A stretch of 14,222 bases of DNA, from contig DNHN01000324.1 of the NCBI GenBank assembly GCA_003485825.1, positions 1-14,222 on the forward strand, written 5' to 3'. Positions within the stretch are counted from its first letter, which is position 1, and each line of letters begins with the position of its first letter. Below, in pieces: positions 1 to 6,529 of the stretch. Origin of the DNA: Bacteroidota bacterium. Its GTDB lineage: Bacteria > Bacteroidota > Bacteroidia > NS11-12g > UBA9320. A model generated the notes under the pieces. That model ran no database searches. It saw only the letters and a list, made by a program, of their open reading frames with translations, and was not told the DNA's origin. A program made the translations under genes and the position numbers.

Positions 1-268
1 GATTAGTATTCAGTGATAAGCCCAAGCATGATTTATCCGCGGCATTCACCACCATATTACCTGCTAAGGAGGCCACATTTTCTGCGAGAGCAGCCACAGC
101 TCCTCCGTGGAGCATACCGAGTGGCTGATGCACCTTGCTATTCACTAGCATACGCATAGTGAGACTATTTGCAGTTACCTCGGTCACTTCCATTTGTAAA
201 TGTTCTGCCAAAGTATCTTTCCCAAGCTCGTTTAAATCAGATATGTTTATAAATTTGTGAGGTATCAA
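1..268 (-). CDS. Hotdog-fold acyl-CoA thioesterase, PaaI/YdiI type (3' end outside window)
   Basis: Only the first 89 codons are present; the gene runs off the left edge. The translation contains VHQPLGMLHGGAVAALAENV at residues 46-65, the signature of the YdiI/EntH/PaaI branch of hotdog thioesterases, which hydrolyse acyl- or aroyl-CoA thioesters in the cytoplasm. His54-Gly-Gly and Glu63 sit where the family has its active-site loop and catalytic glutamate. No ATG exists between the in-frame stop at 281-283 and the conserved region. TTG at 268 is the best start, giving MIPHKFINISDLNELGKDTL, which matches the usual short N-terminal lead-in of the family. Only 25 bp separate it from the divergent histidine phosphatase. 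A menaquinone-pathway or salvage role is possible, but its neighbour on the other side is not visible. The family call is firm; the substrate is unknown. Confidence 0.85.
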   Translation of the reverse strand, partial: MIPHKFINISDLNELGKDTLAEHLQMEVTEVTANSLTMRMLVNSKVHQPLGMLHGGAVAALAENVASLAGNMVVNAADKSCLGLSLNTN

Positions 269-293
269 AATAGATGCTAATTAATCGCTAAAA

Positions 294-914
294 GTGAGTA
301 CAAAGAAAACCATTTATATCATTAGACACGGCGAAACCGAGTACAATAAACAAGGAATCATCCAAGGTAGTGGCATAGATAGTGACCTGAATGACACTGG
401 CCGTATGCAGGCAGAGCAATTTTATCAAGCATACCACCATATCCCCTTTGATGCAATATACACCAGCGAGCTAAAGCGTACCCAGCAGAGTGTAGCCGCT
501 TTTGTAGAAGGCGGCATGTCTATCCAAATACTTCCTGAGCTCAATGAAATAAACTGGGGAATATTCGAAGGGTTAAAAGGGACTCCCGATAGTCATAAGA
601 TATATCATGCCATGACAGAAGACTGGAAAGCAGGCCTGCTAGACCGCAGTGTAGAAAAAGGTGAGACCCCTAATGAGCTGCAACGTCGACAGGCCAAAGG
701 CTTAGAAAAAATAATGGCGAAAAAAGATGAGCATCAAATCCTAATAGCCATGCATGGTAGAGCCATGCGTAGCTTTCTCTGCCTCATGACTGGCACCCCT
801 CTTCATCAAATGGATGAGTTCAAGCACAATAATCTTTGCTTGTATAAAGTGGAGTATGACGGGCAGGAGTTTAAGGTAGTGGAGCACAACTGCTCTAAAC
901 ATCTCTGGATTTAG
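294..914 (+). CDS. Histidine phosphatase family protein (phosphoglycerate mutase-like)
   Basis: This 206-residue protein belongs to the cytoplasmic histidine phosphatase (dPGM/CobC-like) superfamily, which moves phosphate through a phospho-histidine intermediate. The RHGET signature is at residues 11-15 with His12 as the nucleophile. Arg62 (ELKRT), Glu85 in ELNEINWGIFEG and the second His at 154 in AMHGRAMR complete the expected catalytic set, so the enzyme looks active. The size fits small broad-specificity phosphatases rather than the ~250-residue glycolytic mutase. GTG at 294 is the only sensible start: a TAA lies in frame at 282-284, and RHGE begins ten residues in, as is normal. It is divergent from the thioesterase gene. 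Its 3' end overlaps the convergent small membrane protein gene by 20 bp. The substrate cannot be read from the sequence. Confidence 0.88.
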   Translation: MSTKKTIYIIRHGETEYNKQGIIQGSGIDSDLNDTGRMQAEQFYQAYHHIPFDAIYTSELKRTQQSVAAFVEGGMSIQILPELNEINWGIFEGLKGTPDSHKIYHAMTEDWKAGLLDRSVEKGETPNELQRRQAKGLEKIMAKKDEHQILIAMHGRAMRSFLCLMTGTPLHQMDEFKHNNLCLYKVEYDGQEFKVVEHNCSKHLWI

Positions 915-1200
915 CCGCTCGCTCAGCTTGGTGCTCGGCGTAGGTTTTAGTTGAGTATTTTGGTGTGATTTTAGACATATCATACTTCTCAGGATGAGCT
1001 TGCATGTACCTATTATAGCGTATAACCCCTAATCCGTGGAGCACTCCTACAACAACAGCAAAAAGGACTCTCCACCAAGAAAACTCGAATTCCCCACTCC
1101 ACAATTTTGTATTACTAGCCACATATATGATAATGATCTGAGCAATGGACTGCCTGAAAATATTCTTGAGTGTGTACTGAGTAGGAAAAGCTAATCTCAT
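895..1200 (-). CDS. Small two-helix membrane protein of unknown function
   Basis: This 101-residue protein matches no family I can name. Two hydrophobic stretches are visible: residues ~18-32 (SIAQIIIIYVASNTKLW region) and ~43-61 (WWRVLFAVVVGVLHGLGVI). A basic, polar C-terminal tail (~62-101) is rich in Lys, Arg and Tyr. This suggests a membrane hairpin with a cytoplasmic tail. The ATG start at 1200 is supported by a -7-like TATAATTG five bases upstream. The stop lies inside the 3' end of the convergent phosphatase gene, a 20 bp tail-to-tail overlap. The frr terminator separates it from frr, so it is probably transcribed alone. It could be a spurious frame, but the alternating hydrophobic/polar design and the promoter-like box argue for a real gene. 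Confidence 0.6.
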   Translation of the reverse strand: MRLAFPTQYTLKNIFRQSIAQIIIIYVASNTKLWSGEFEFSWWRVLFAVVVGVLHGLGVIRYNRYMQAHPEKYDMSKITPKYSTKTYAEHQAERAAKSRDV

Positions 1201-1205
1201 ATGTA

Positions 1206-1213
1206 CAATTATA
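1206..1213 (-). promoter_or_regulatory. Candidate -7 box for the small membrane protein gene
   Basis: TATAATTG on the minus strand matches the Bacteroidota -7 consensus TAnnTTTG with one mismatch. It ends 5 nt before the ATG at 1200. If used, the transcript would start at or next to the start codon. One-mismatch hits are common by chance, so position is the main argument. Confidence 0.3.
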
Positions 1214-1243
1214 CAGAAAAATAGTTCATCGATTTTCTGACAT

Positions 1244-1269
1244 AAAAAAAGGAACTAAATAGCTCCTTT
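1244..1269 (-). terminator. Rho-independent terminator downstream of frr
   Basis: On the minus strand a stem AAAGGAGCTA pairs with TAGTTCCTTT (10 positions including one G-U wobble, with a very tight centre that would open into a small loop) and is followed directly by a T tract. It lies about 75 nt past the frr stop and 44 nt before the next minus-strand gene, so it insulates that gene from frr. Confidence 0.75.
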
Positions 1270-1342
1270 CCTATATTTCTTGCTTAGACTACAAACCCGG
1301 AATAAATTCATATTCTTCTTAAACTTTTGCTTAGAGTTAACC

Positions 1343-1906
1343 TTATATAGTCATGATATCTTTTTCCTTAGCTACTATGGCATCATCTATTTTGATGCTG
1401 TAACTGTCTATCACCTTCTGTACTTCTGCTTCTGCATCTTTCGCCATGTCTTCGCCTAGACCGTCAGTCTTTAGCATTTTAATAGTATCTATCGCGTCTT
1501 TACGAGCGCTACGAAGTCCTATTTTACCTTGTTCACTTTCTCCCTTGGCTTGCTTTACGAGTTGTAATCTTCTCTCCTCAGTAAGAGGCGGTACATTTAT
1601 AAATACCTGCTCTCCATCGTTTTGAGGATTTAGTCCAAGATTAGCGTGCATGATACCTTTACTGATTTCATCTATCATACCTTTTTCCCAAGGCTTTACC
1701 ATCAATGTCTTCGCATCTGGAGTATTCACATTAGCTACTTGGCTAAGAGGAACTTTGCTGCCATAATAATCCACAGTCACACTATCTAACATACTAGGAG
1801 TGGCTTTCCCTGCTCTAAGTTTACCTATTCCAGCAGTCACGTGTGCTAACGCTTTTTCGGCAGACTCTGTCAGCTCTTCCAGCACCATTTTTATATCCTC
1901 GTTCAT
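1343..1906 (-). CDS. frr: Ribosome recycling factor
   Basis: This protein of 187 residues, the usual RRF length (~185), splits post-termination ribosomes together with EF-G in the cytoplasm. Family hallmarks are visible: the N-terminal helix leading into LRAGKATPSMLDSVTVDYYG at 30-49 (Arg31 of the RAG motif), the domain II segment with GLNPQNDGEQVFINVPPLTEERR at ~91-113, and the helix with Arg132 and Arg135 (GLRSARKDA) that contacts the ribosome. The ATG at 1906 is the natural start. In many Bacteroidota frr follows pyrH; here the gene upstream is a membrane protein of unknown function, so the usual linkage is absent. It probably has its own promoter (1940-1970) and its own terminator (1244-1269). 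Confidence 0.97.
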   Translation of the reverse strand: MNEDIKMVLEELTESAEKALAHVTAGIGKLRAGKATPSMLDSVTVDYYGSKVPLSQVANVNTPDAKTLMVKPWEKGMIDEISKGIMHANLGLNPQNDGEQVFINVPPLTEERRLQLVKQAKGESEQGKIGLRSARKDAIDTIKMLKTDGLGEDMAKDAEAEVQKVIDSYSIKIDDAIVAKEKDIMTI

Positions 1907-1939
1907 AATTGCAGACTATTTTTATTGTTGTTACAAGGG

Positions 1940-1970
1940 CAAAGAAAATTAAATATTCCTACCATTACAA
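1940..1970 (-). promoter_or_regulatory. Candidate frr promoter (-33 TTG / -7 TTTCTTTG)
   Basis: On the minus strand a TTG (1970-1968) is followed after a 20 nt spacer by TTTCTTTG (1947-1940). This matches the Bacteroidota TTG / TAnnTTTG layout except for one base of the -7 box. The predicted leader to the ATG at 1906 is about 30 nt. The -33 element lies in the 3' end of the preceding gene. Confidence 0.45.
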
Positions 1971-2867
1971 GATTAATATCTTATACAAGTAAAGTGACAT
2001 CACGGCTATACATATCAGACTAGCAAAAGCAGCATTCACAAAAACACGACCACTAGCATACACAAAACCGTAAGAAAGCAGCAATGCAGAAGCCATAATA
2101 GCATAGATGTACAGGTCTATTTCAGCTGTAAAAATAACAATGAGTACCGCTGTTATGAGCTGAATCAAAATTGTAAAATTTAGAATAATACTCTTATTGG
2201 GATACCTGAACTTATAGGAGTTCAAGGACAAAAAATGCACGACTAAACTCACTACAATAAATGGGACTACCAGTTTATTTAATATCGTATTGAACACAGA
2301 ATAATCAAAAGCAACATCCGGTATGAGCATGGCTATACGATGCTCCAACTCCATTACATAAACGATACCGATATAGGCTACCTGTACCATAATGAAGTAA
2401 GTGGCCATTAGCAAAAAGCTACGACTACTGTGTATACCCGTCTGTATGAATAGTATAAAAATAGGGATAAATAAAAATATGCTAATGCTACTCACAGCTT
2501 GAGCTATGCCAAGCAGTACCCCTACATAAATAACATAACTGGTACTGCGCTCCGGATGCTCTCGACCCTCAAATGCAAAGAAAAATGCACCCAAACATAC
2601 TGCTCCATAGATGAGATCTGCATAGGATAATTCTGGCATTATGAGAGAGGAGAGTACAGCAAACATGACTAGTGGAAGATTCGTAGGCTTGCCCAGGATA
2701 CTGTAACGGTAACAGAAATAGTTTAATAGAAACCCTTCCCCTATGAGTAAAATATACTTAAAAAAATACGATCCAGTACTTTCTCCTACCGCGTACCAGT
2801 AGCTCATAAATAGCAATATGCTAAGCAATGAAGCAGATAAGGCCTTTTTAGTAAGTAATTGTATCAC
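1965..2867 (-). CDS. Polytopic inner-membrane protein of unknown function (possibly DUF6427-like)
   Basis: This 300-residue, very hydrophobic protein has about nine or ten predicted membrane segments (roughly residues 10-25, 36-54, 64-80, 86-100, 112-141, 150-172, 197-215, 228-247, 251-270, 277-299). Loops are short and no enzyme motif is visible. Length and topology resemble the Bacteroidota-specific membrane family DUF6427, but I make that link from general appearance only. The start is GTG at 2867, and GTGA makes a 4 bp overlap with the stop of the upstream secreted-protein gene. The two genes are therefore almost certainly co-transcribed and translationally coupled, and probably work together at the envelope. 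It ends 58 bp before frr. Confidence 0.72.
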   Translation of the reverse strand: MIQLLTKKALSASLLSILLFMSYWYAVGESTGSYFFKYILLIGEGFLLNYFCYRYSILGKPTNLPLVMFAVLSSLIMPELSYADLIYGAVCLGAFFFAFEGREHPERSTSYVIYVGVLLGIAQAVSSISIFLFIPIFILFIQTGIHSSRSFLLMATYFIMVQVAYIGIVYVMELEHRIAMLIPDVAFDYSVFNTILNKLVVPFIVVSLVVHFLSLNSYKFRYPNKSIILNFTILIQLITAVLIVIFTAEIDLYIYAIMASALLLSYGFVYASGRVFVNAAFASLICIAVMSLYLYKILIL

Positions 2868-4327
2868 GGGTAACTTAACTTTAAAAGTGCAAATCTGCGG
2901 TTTTTTGAGGTAGGAATGATTACCTTATTCGAAGAAACTTGCTTTGCTTCTGAGGGTATGATGGCTACATAATCAAGTTGTGCTTTTAGCATCTTATTGC
3001 CTTCCACGTATCCATTGTTATAAATAGTATACTGCATGACATCTCCAGAGCTACGCAGCTGATCATTGTAGAGCAGTTGCACAAATTTATCACCAATAAA
3101 AATCACTATCGAGCTGTAATAACCTGCATCATTTACCGTAGTTTGATTTTTAGTAATCAGTTTGTGCCAATCCATAAATCCATCCGCATCATAGTTTAGC
3201 ACCAGTACTTCGTTGAAATTATAGATATTTTTAGATGTGCTCTGAGGTATCCCATTGACTAGTATAATATCGTCTTCAGTCGCTATGTCCTTTTGCTCGG
3301 CAATGAGCATCATCCCCCCATCACTCCGAGGGATAGCTTCTAGGATACCAAAGCCTTCTGAGATAGCACTTCCATTTCTATCATTTATATTCACTTCATT
3401 GACAAAACGCTCTGTAAACTCTGAAACTATAAGCTCTCCACTATCTCTCCGCTCTGTAAGTTTATAAAAAAATGTACCAAACACGCCATACGTCTCTGGT
3501 GACCCAAAAAAACCCGTTACTCGAGCATCATCTGTAGCTCGGTCATAGGTAAGAAATGCAGACCTAATAGTGAGTGAATCTGCAATAGGAAAATCTTGAA
3601 AAACTGAATCTCTAAGGTGATATAAACTATAACTGGTCAGTATCTTTTTCCTGCGCTCAAGCTCCAGAACACCGGTCAGCATGAAGAGCTCTCCCGTATT
3701 TCCGAGAACTAAATCACAGATTACAAAATCCTCATACGGCACGGCTATATGCACATCCTTTCGGTCTATCTCCCGCATATTGATATCCAAAAGATTATAA
3801 TGCCACAGTACTTCTTTCTTCTCAGTACTCTCCGTATGTACCACTGCTATATATTCCAGGTTATCACTTATTCGCAGCCTAAAATTTCCTCTATCACCAA
3901 ATTCATGCACCGGTGATTGAGTTATCAAAACAGGTTCATCGATGGGTTTCAACTCATAACTATACCACTGTGCGATCAGTTCATTGTTTTGAGTGGATTT
4001 ATTCAGTTTGGCTTTTATAATCAAGAGTCCTTTGCGCGTAGCATATATCTTTACCAGTCGTGCATTTTTCAGATCTATTACTCTACTGTCTTGTAGTACC
4101 AGTCTATGACTGTAGCGATCGATGATTATATTCTTACTATAAAACCTATTGCGATAGCGAAGAAGAAAAACACCGGACTCATTTTCTGTCAGGACTTTGG
4201 TAAAAACTGCAGCACCTTTTAGTTTAGTAGGGTTGCTCCACTGCAGTACTTGCCCATAGCTCAGCGTACTGATCAATGCACAGAAGAAGACTATTCCTAT
4301 TCGTATATTTTGGCTGTATCTTTGCAC
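2864..4327 (-). CDS. Secreted or periplasmic protein of unknown function
   Basis: From GTG at 4327 the protein has 487 residues. It starts VQRYSQNIRIGIVFFCALIS and continues TLSYGQ: a clean type I signal peptide (basic n-region, hydrophobic core, SYG|Q cleavage near residue 24). The open frame extends to an earlier GTG at 4387, but that would place 20 polar residues before the signal peptide and overlap the divergent hflX start, so I prefer 4327. The mature part is polar and rich in beta-strand-like alternation (e.g. VFLLRYRNRFYSKNIIIDRY, GELFMLTGVLELERR), compatible with a repeated beta-propeller-like fold. There is no cysteine-rich region, lipobox or obvious C-terminal type IX sorting domain. 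It overlaps the downstream membrane gene by 4 bp. I do not recognise its function. Confidence 0.72.
   Translation of the reverse strand: MQRYSQNIRIGIVFFCALISTLSYGQVLQWSNPTKLKGAAVFTKVLTENESGVFLLRYRNRFYSKNIIIDRYSHRLVLQDSRVIDLKNARLVKIYATRKGLLIIKAKLNKSTQNNELIAQWYSYELKPIDEPVLITQSPVHEFGDRGNFRLRISDNLEYIAVVHTESTEKKEVLWHYNLLDINMREIDRKDVHIAVPYEDFVICDLVLGNTGELFMLTGVLELERRKKILTSYSLYHLRDSVFQDFPIADSLTIRSAFLTYDRATDDARVTGFFGSPETYGVFGTFFYKLTERRDSGELIVSEFTERFVNEVNINDRNGSAISEGFGILEAIPRSDGGMMLIAEQKDIATEDDIILVNGIPQSTSKNIYNFNEVLVLNYDADGFMDWHKLITKNQTTVNDAGYYSSIVIFIGDKFVQLLYNDQLRSSGDVMQYTIYNNGYVEGNKMLKAQLDYVAIIPSEAKQVSSNKVIIPTSKNRRFALLKLSYP
4317..4324 (+). promoter_or_regulatory. Candidate hflX promoter -7 box
   Basis: TATCTTTG matches TAnnTTTG exactly and is followed by CAC, a frequent continuation in this phylum. 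A TTC (4294-4296) stands 20 nt upstream in place of the -33 TTG. The leader to the TTG start at 4378 would be about 45 nt. The box overlaps the first codons of the divergent secreted-protein gene, so the two genes may interfere with each other. Confidence 0.55.
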
Positions 4328-4377
4328 GGTATTACGTGAGTCACACAAATAACGAACTTTAAAACACAATTCTTCTA

Positions 4378-5550
4378 TTGAAATCACATCTTACTGACGA
4401 AAACAACGCAGAAAAAGCCATACTGATAGGTGTAGAGCCTAAAAACGTACCACTTAAAACCAACCAAGTATACTTGGATGAGCTAGAGTTTCTGGCATTT
4501 ACAGCAGGAGCTCAGTGTGTAAAGCGATTTACACAACGGCTCGAACACCCTAACCCAAAAACCTACATTGGAAAGGGGAAAATACAGGAAGTAACCGCCT
4601 ACGTAAAAGAGCACGAAATAGATTTAGCCATTTTTGATGATGAGCTCAGTCCATCGCAAATCCGTAACTTAGAAGAATTCATACAGTGTAAAATCATAGA
4701 TAGGAGTAGTCTGATACTAGATATTTTCGCTAAAAATGCACAGACTGCCCAAGCACGTACTCAAGTGGAGTTAGCTCAAAGTGAGTACCTGCTTCCACGC
4801 CTAACGCGTATGTGGACTCACCTACAGAAACAAAAAGGGGGTATAGGAATGAAAGGCCCTGGAGAGAAAGAGATAGAGACTGATAGACGTGTAATTAGAG
4901 ATAAAATATCCAAGCTTAAGAAAGAACTGGAGCACATAGATAGCCAAAGCACCACTCGCCGCAAAAATAGGGAAACACAAAAAAGAGTAGCTCTAGTAGG
5001 CTATACTAACGTAGGGAAATCTACACTTATAAACCTGCTTGCAAAGTCAGATGTACTTGCACAAGATATGCTTTTTGCCACGCTAGACAGTACGGTACGT
5101 AAGGTTGTATTCCCGCCAGATCCCGTCACCTATAAGCCTTGTATCTTTTTACTTTCAGATACCGTAGGGTTTATACGTAAGCTACCTCACCAGTTAGTAG
5201 AAAGTTTTAAGAGCACGCTAGCGGAAGTAATAGAAGCCGACATTCTACTTCACGTAGTGGATGTGAGTCACCCCCAGTTTGAGGAGCAAATGGCGACTGT
5301 AGAAGAAACGCTCGCAGAAATAGGTGCAAGCAATAAGCCGGTCATCACCATCTTTAATAAGATAGATAAATACAATCCAGACGCTACCAGTGATGACATC
5401 TTTGAGGATGAAGCCATTTACGATTTGGCTACGTTGAAAAAAACCTGGATGGCTAAGCTAAATGAAAATATTGTTTTCATATCTGCGACAAATAGCGAAA
5501 ACATAGACGAGCTGAAAGAGCTCATCAGAAAGAACCTAGATAAACTCTAG
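4378..5550 (+). CDS. hflX: GTPase HflX
   Basis: This 390-residue protein has the complete HflX layout. The N-terminal HflX domain (~12-190) carries the glycine-rich TYIGKGKIQEV at 62-72 and the LPRLTRMWTHLQKQKGGIGMKGPGEKEIETDRR region at 139-171. The Era-like GTPase domain follows: Walker A GYTNVGKST 208-216, G3 DTVG 261-264, G4 NKID 327-330 and G5 SAT 369-371. HflX binds 50S subunits and splits stalled or stress-inactivated ribosomes in a GTP-dependent way. No ATG exists between the stop at 4360-4362 and the conserved domain, so TTG at 4378 is the likely start. It converges on the HAD phosphatase gene with 7 bp between stop codons and no terminator hairpin. Confidence 0.96.
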   Translation: MKSHLTDENNAEKAILIGVEPKNVPLKTNQVYLDELEFLAFTAGAQCVKRFTQRLEHPNPKTYIGKGKIQEVTAYVKEHEIDLAIFDDELSPSQIRNLEEFIQCKIIDRSSLILDIFAKNAQTAQARTQVELAQSEYLLPRLTRMWTHLQKQKGGIGMKGPGEKEIETDRRVIRDKISKLKKELEHIDSQSTTRRKNRETQKRVALVGYTNVGKSTLINLLAKSDVLAQDMLFATLDSTVRKVVFPPDPVTYKPCIFLLSDTVGFIRKLPHQLVESFKSTLAEVIEADILLHVVDVSHPQFEEQMATVEETLAEIGASNKPVITIFNKIDKYNPDATSDDIFEDEAIYDLATLKKTWMAKLNENIVFISATNSENIDELKELIRKNLDKL

Positions 5551-5557
5551 TCTGCGA

Positions 5558-6367
5558 TTACAAGATATGCTTGGCAACAGAAAGTGCTACGCCGTGCTCT
5601 TTATTGGTAGCGGTGACATCATTGGCTATGGTAAGCACTTCGTGTTTGGCATTGCCCACAGCTACACCCATTCCAACAGCCTCTAACATTTCCATATCGT
5701 TATAATTATCTCCGAAGGCGATCACATCTTTCCAGTCTAAATGAACATAAACATGCTCTAGCAATGTTGCTATAGCGGATTTCTTTGAAATTTTCTTACT
5801 CGCTATTTCCAAGTAGGTATCTTTAGAACGATAGACGTGCAAATCATCATTTAATTGGGTGATAAGATTACTATATAGCACAGCTATCTCCTCTGCAGGC
5901 CCCATACACATGACCTTATGCGCACCTTTTTGGGTCATCCCGTATTCGCCTAGCGTTTCTTCTAAGTGGCGTACCTGCGGGGTTACCTTGGTATTACTCG
6001 CCTCTCTATTTGCCCAATAGTCCATACTCGGCACATACCACTCATCACTGTTGTATACACTCACGTGTATCTCCGTACCATGGCTGAGTTCTACTATTTT
6101 TCGTACTTCATTGTATTCTATTTCTGTACTACTCAGTACTCTATCTCCTGCTAGCACCAGTCCTCCGTTATAGGCTATCATAGGACTATCTAGAATATCT
6201 ACCTCTGCTTGTAGGTGGCGCATAGCGTTTGGCATGCGTGAGCTTGCTAAGATAATTCCGCAGTTATCCTTAATTCTTTTGAATTGAGCTATGGTCTCTG
6301 GAGCCAGTTCTCTATCCGCATTGAGCAGCGTACCATCTATATCAGTACACAGAAGTTTGTAAGACAT
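5558..6367 (-). CDS. Cof-type HAD-IIB phosphatase
   Basis: From ATG at 6367 the protein has 269 residues, typical for the Cof/YbhA/YidA group of cytoplasmic sugar-phosphate and cofactor phosphatases. Motif I is DIDGT with nucleophile Asp9 and Asp11. Motif II is the Ser in ILASSRM, the cap domain fills the middle, motif III is a Lys in SKKISKKSAI, and motif IV is GDNYNDMEML with the metal-binding acids. A longer frame opens at 6409 but adds only 14 non-conserved residues before MSYKLLCTDIDGTL, and a -7-like box lies between the two starts, so 6367 is preferred. The substrate cannot be predicted within this promiscuous group. Confidence 0.92.
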   Translation of the reverse strand: MSYKLLCTDIDGTLLNADRELAPETIAQFKRIKDNCGIILASSRMPNAMRHLQAEVDILDSPMIAYNGGLVLAGDRVLSSTEIEYNEVRKIVELSHGTEIHVSVYNSDEWYVPSMDYWANREASNTKVTPQVRHLEETLGEYGMTQKGAHKVMCMGPAEEIAVLYSNLITQLNDDLHVYRSKDTYLEIASKKISKKSAIATLLEHVYVHLDWKDVIAFGDNYNDMEMLEAVGMGVAVGNAKHEVLTIANDVTATNKEHGVALSVAKHIL

Positions 6368-6371
6368 AGTG

Positions 6372-6379
6372 CAAGAATA
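6372..6379 (-). promoter_or_regulatory. Candidate -7 box for the HAD phosphatase gene
   Basis: TATTCTTG followed by CACT and then the ATG at 6367: one mismatch to TAnnTTTG, ending 4 nt before the start codon. It supports the shorter start and suggests a leaderless transcript. The same 4 nt spacing recurs at 9059-9066 and 9177-9184. Confidence 0.4.
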
Positions 6380-6501
6380 GTGAAACTTTAAATTTAAGTC
6401 AGCATTCATACAATCGTGACTAAAAACACGTGAAACGTCAATTCATTGCGCTCTTATGCGCATTCCTCTAATGTTTAAATTTTACACTCCCCAACTATTA
6501 T

Positions 6502-6509
6502 TACATTTG
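6502..6509 (+). promoter_or_regulatory. Candidate paaZ promoter -7 box
   Basis: TACATTTG is an exact TAnnTTTG match, followed by CGC, 20 nt before the paaZ ATG. The -33 region holds only a TTTTA stretch near 6480-6484, not a clean TTG. The 6368-6529 gap also holds CACGTG at about 6429 and a doubled TGCGC near 6450; no clear operator is visible. Confidence 0.5.
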
Positions 6510-6529
6510 CGCAAAGCACAAGTCAAACG

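Noticed and set aside
4328..4387. N-terminal extension of the secreted protein from GTG at 4387
   Set aside because: It would put 20 polar residues ahead of a complete signal peptide and overlap the divergent hflX start; the internal GTG at 4327 gives a normal signal peptide.
5540..5565. Shared terminator between hflX and the HAD phosphatase gene
   Set aside because: Only 7 bp separate the stop codons and no stem with a T tract is visible on either strand.
6410..6470. CACGTG and TGAC...GTCA elements upstream of paaZ as a regulator operator
   Set aside because: The half-sites are only 4-6 bp and not symmetric around a common centre, and they do not resemble the known PaaR/PaaX-type operators; no regulator gene is nearby.
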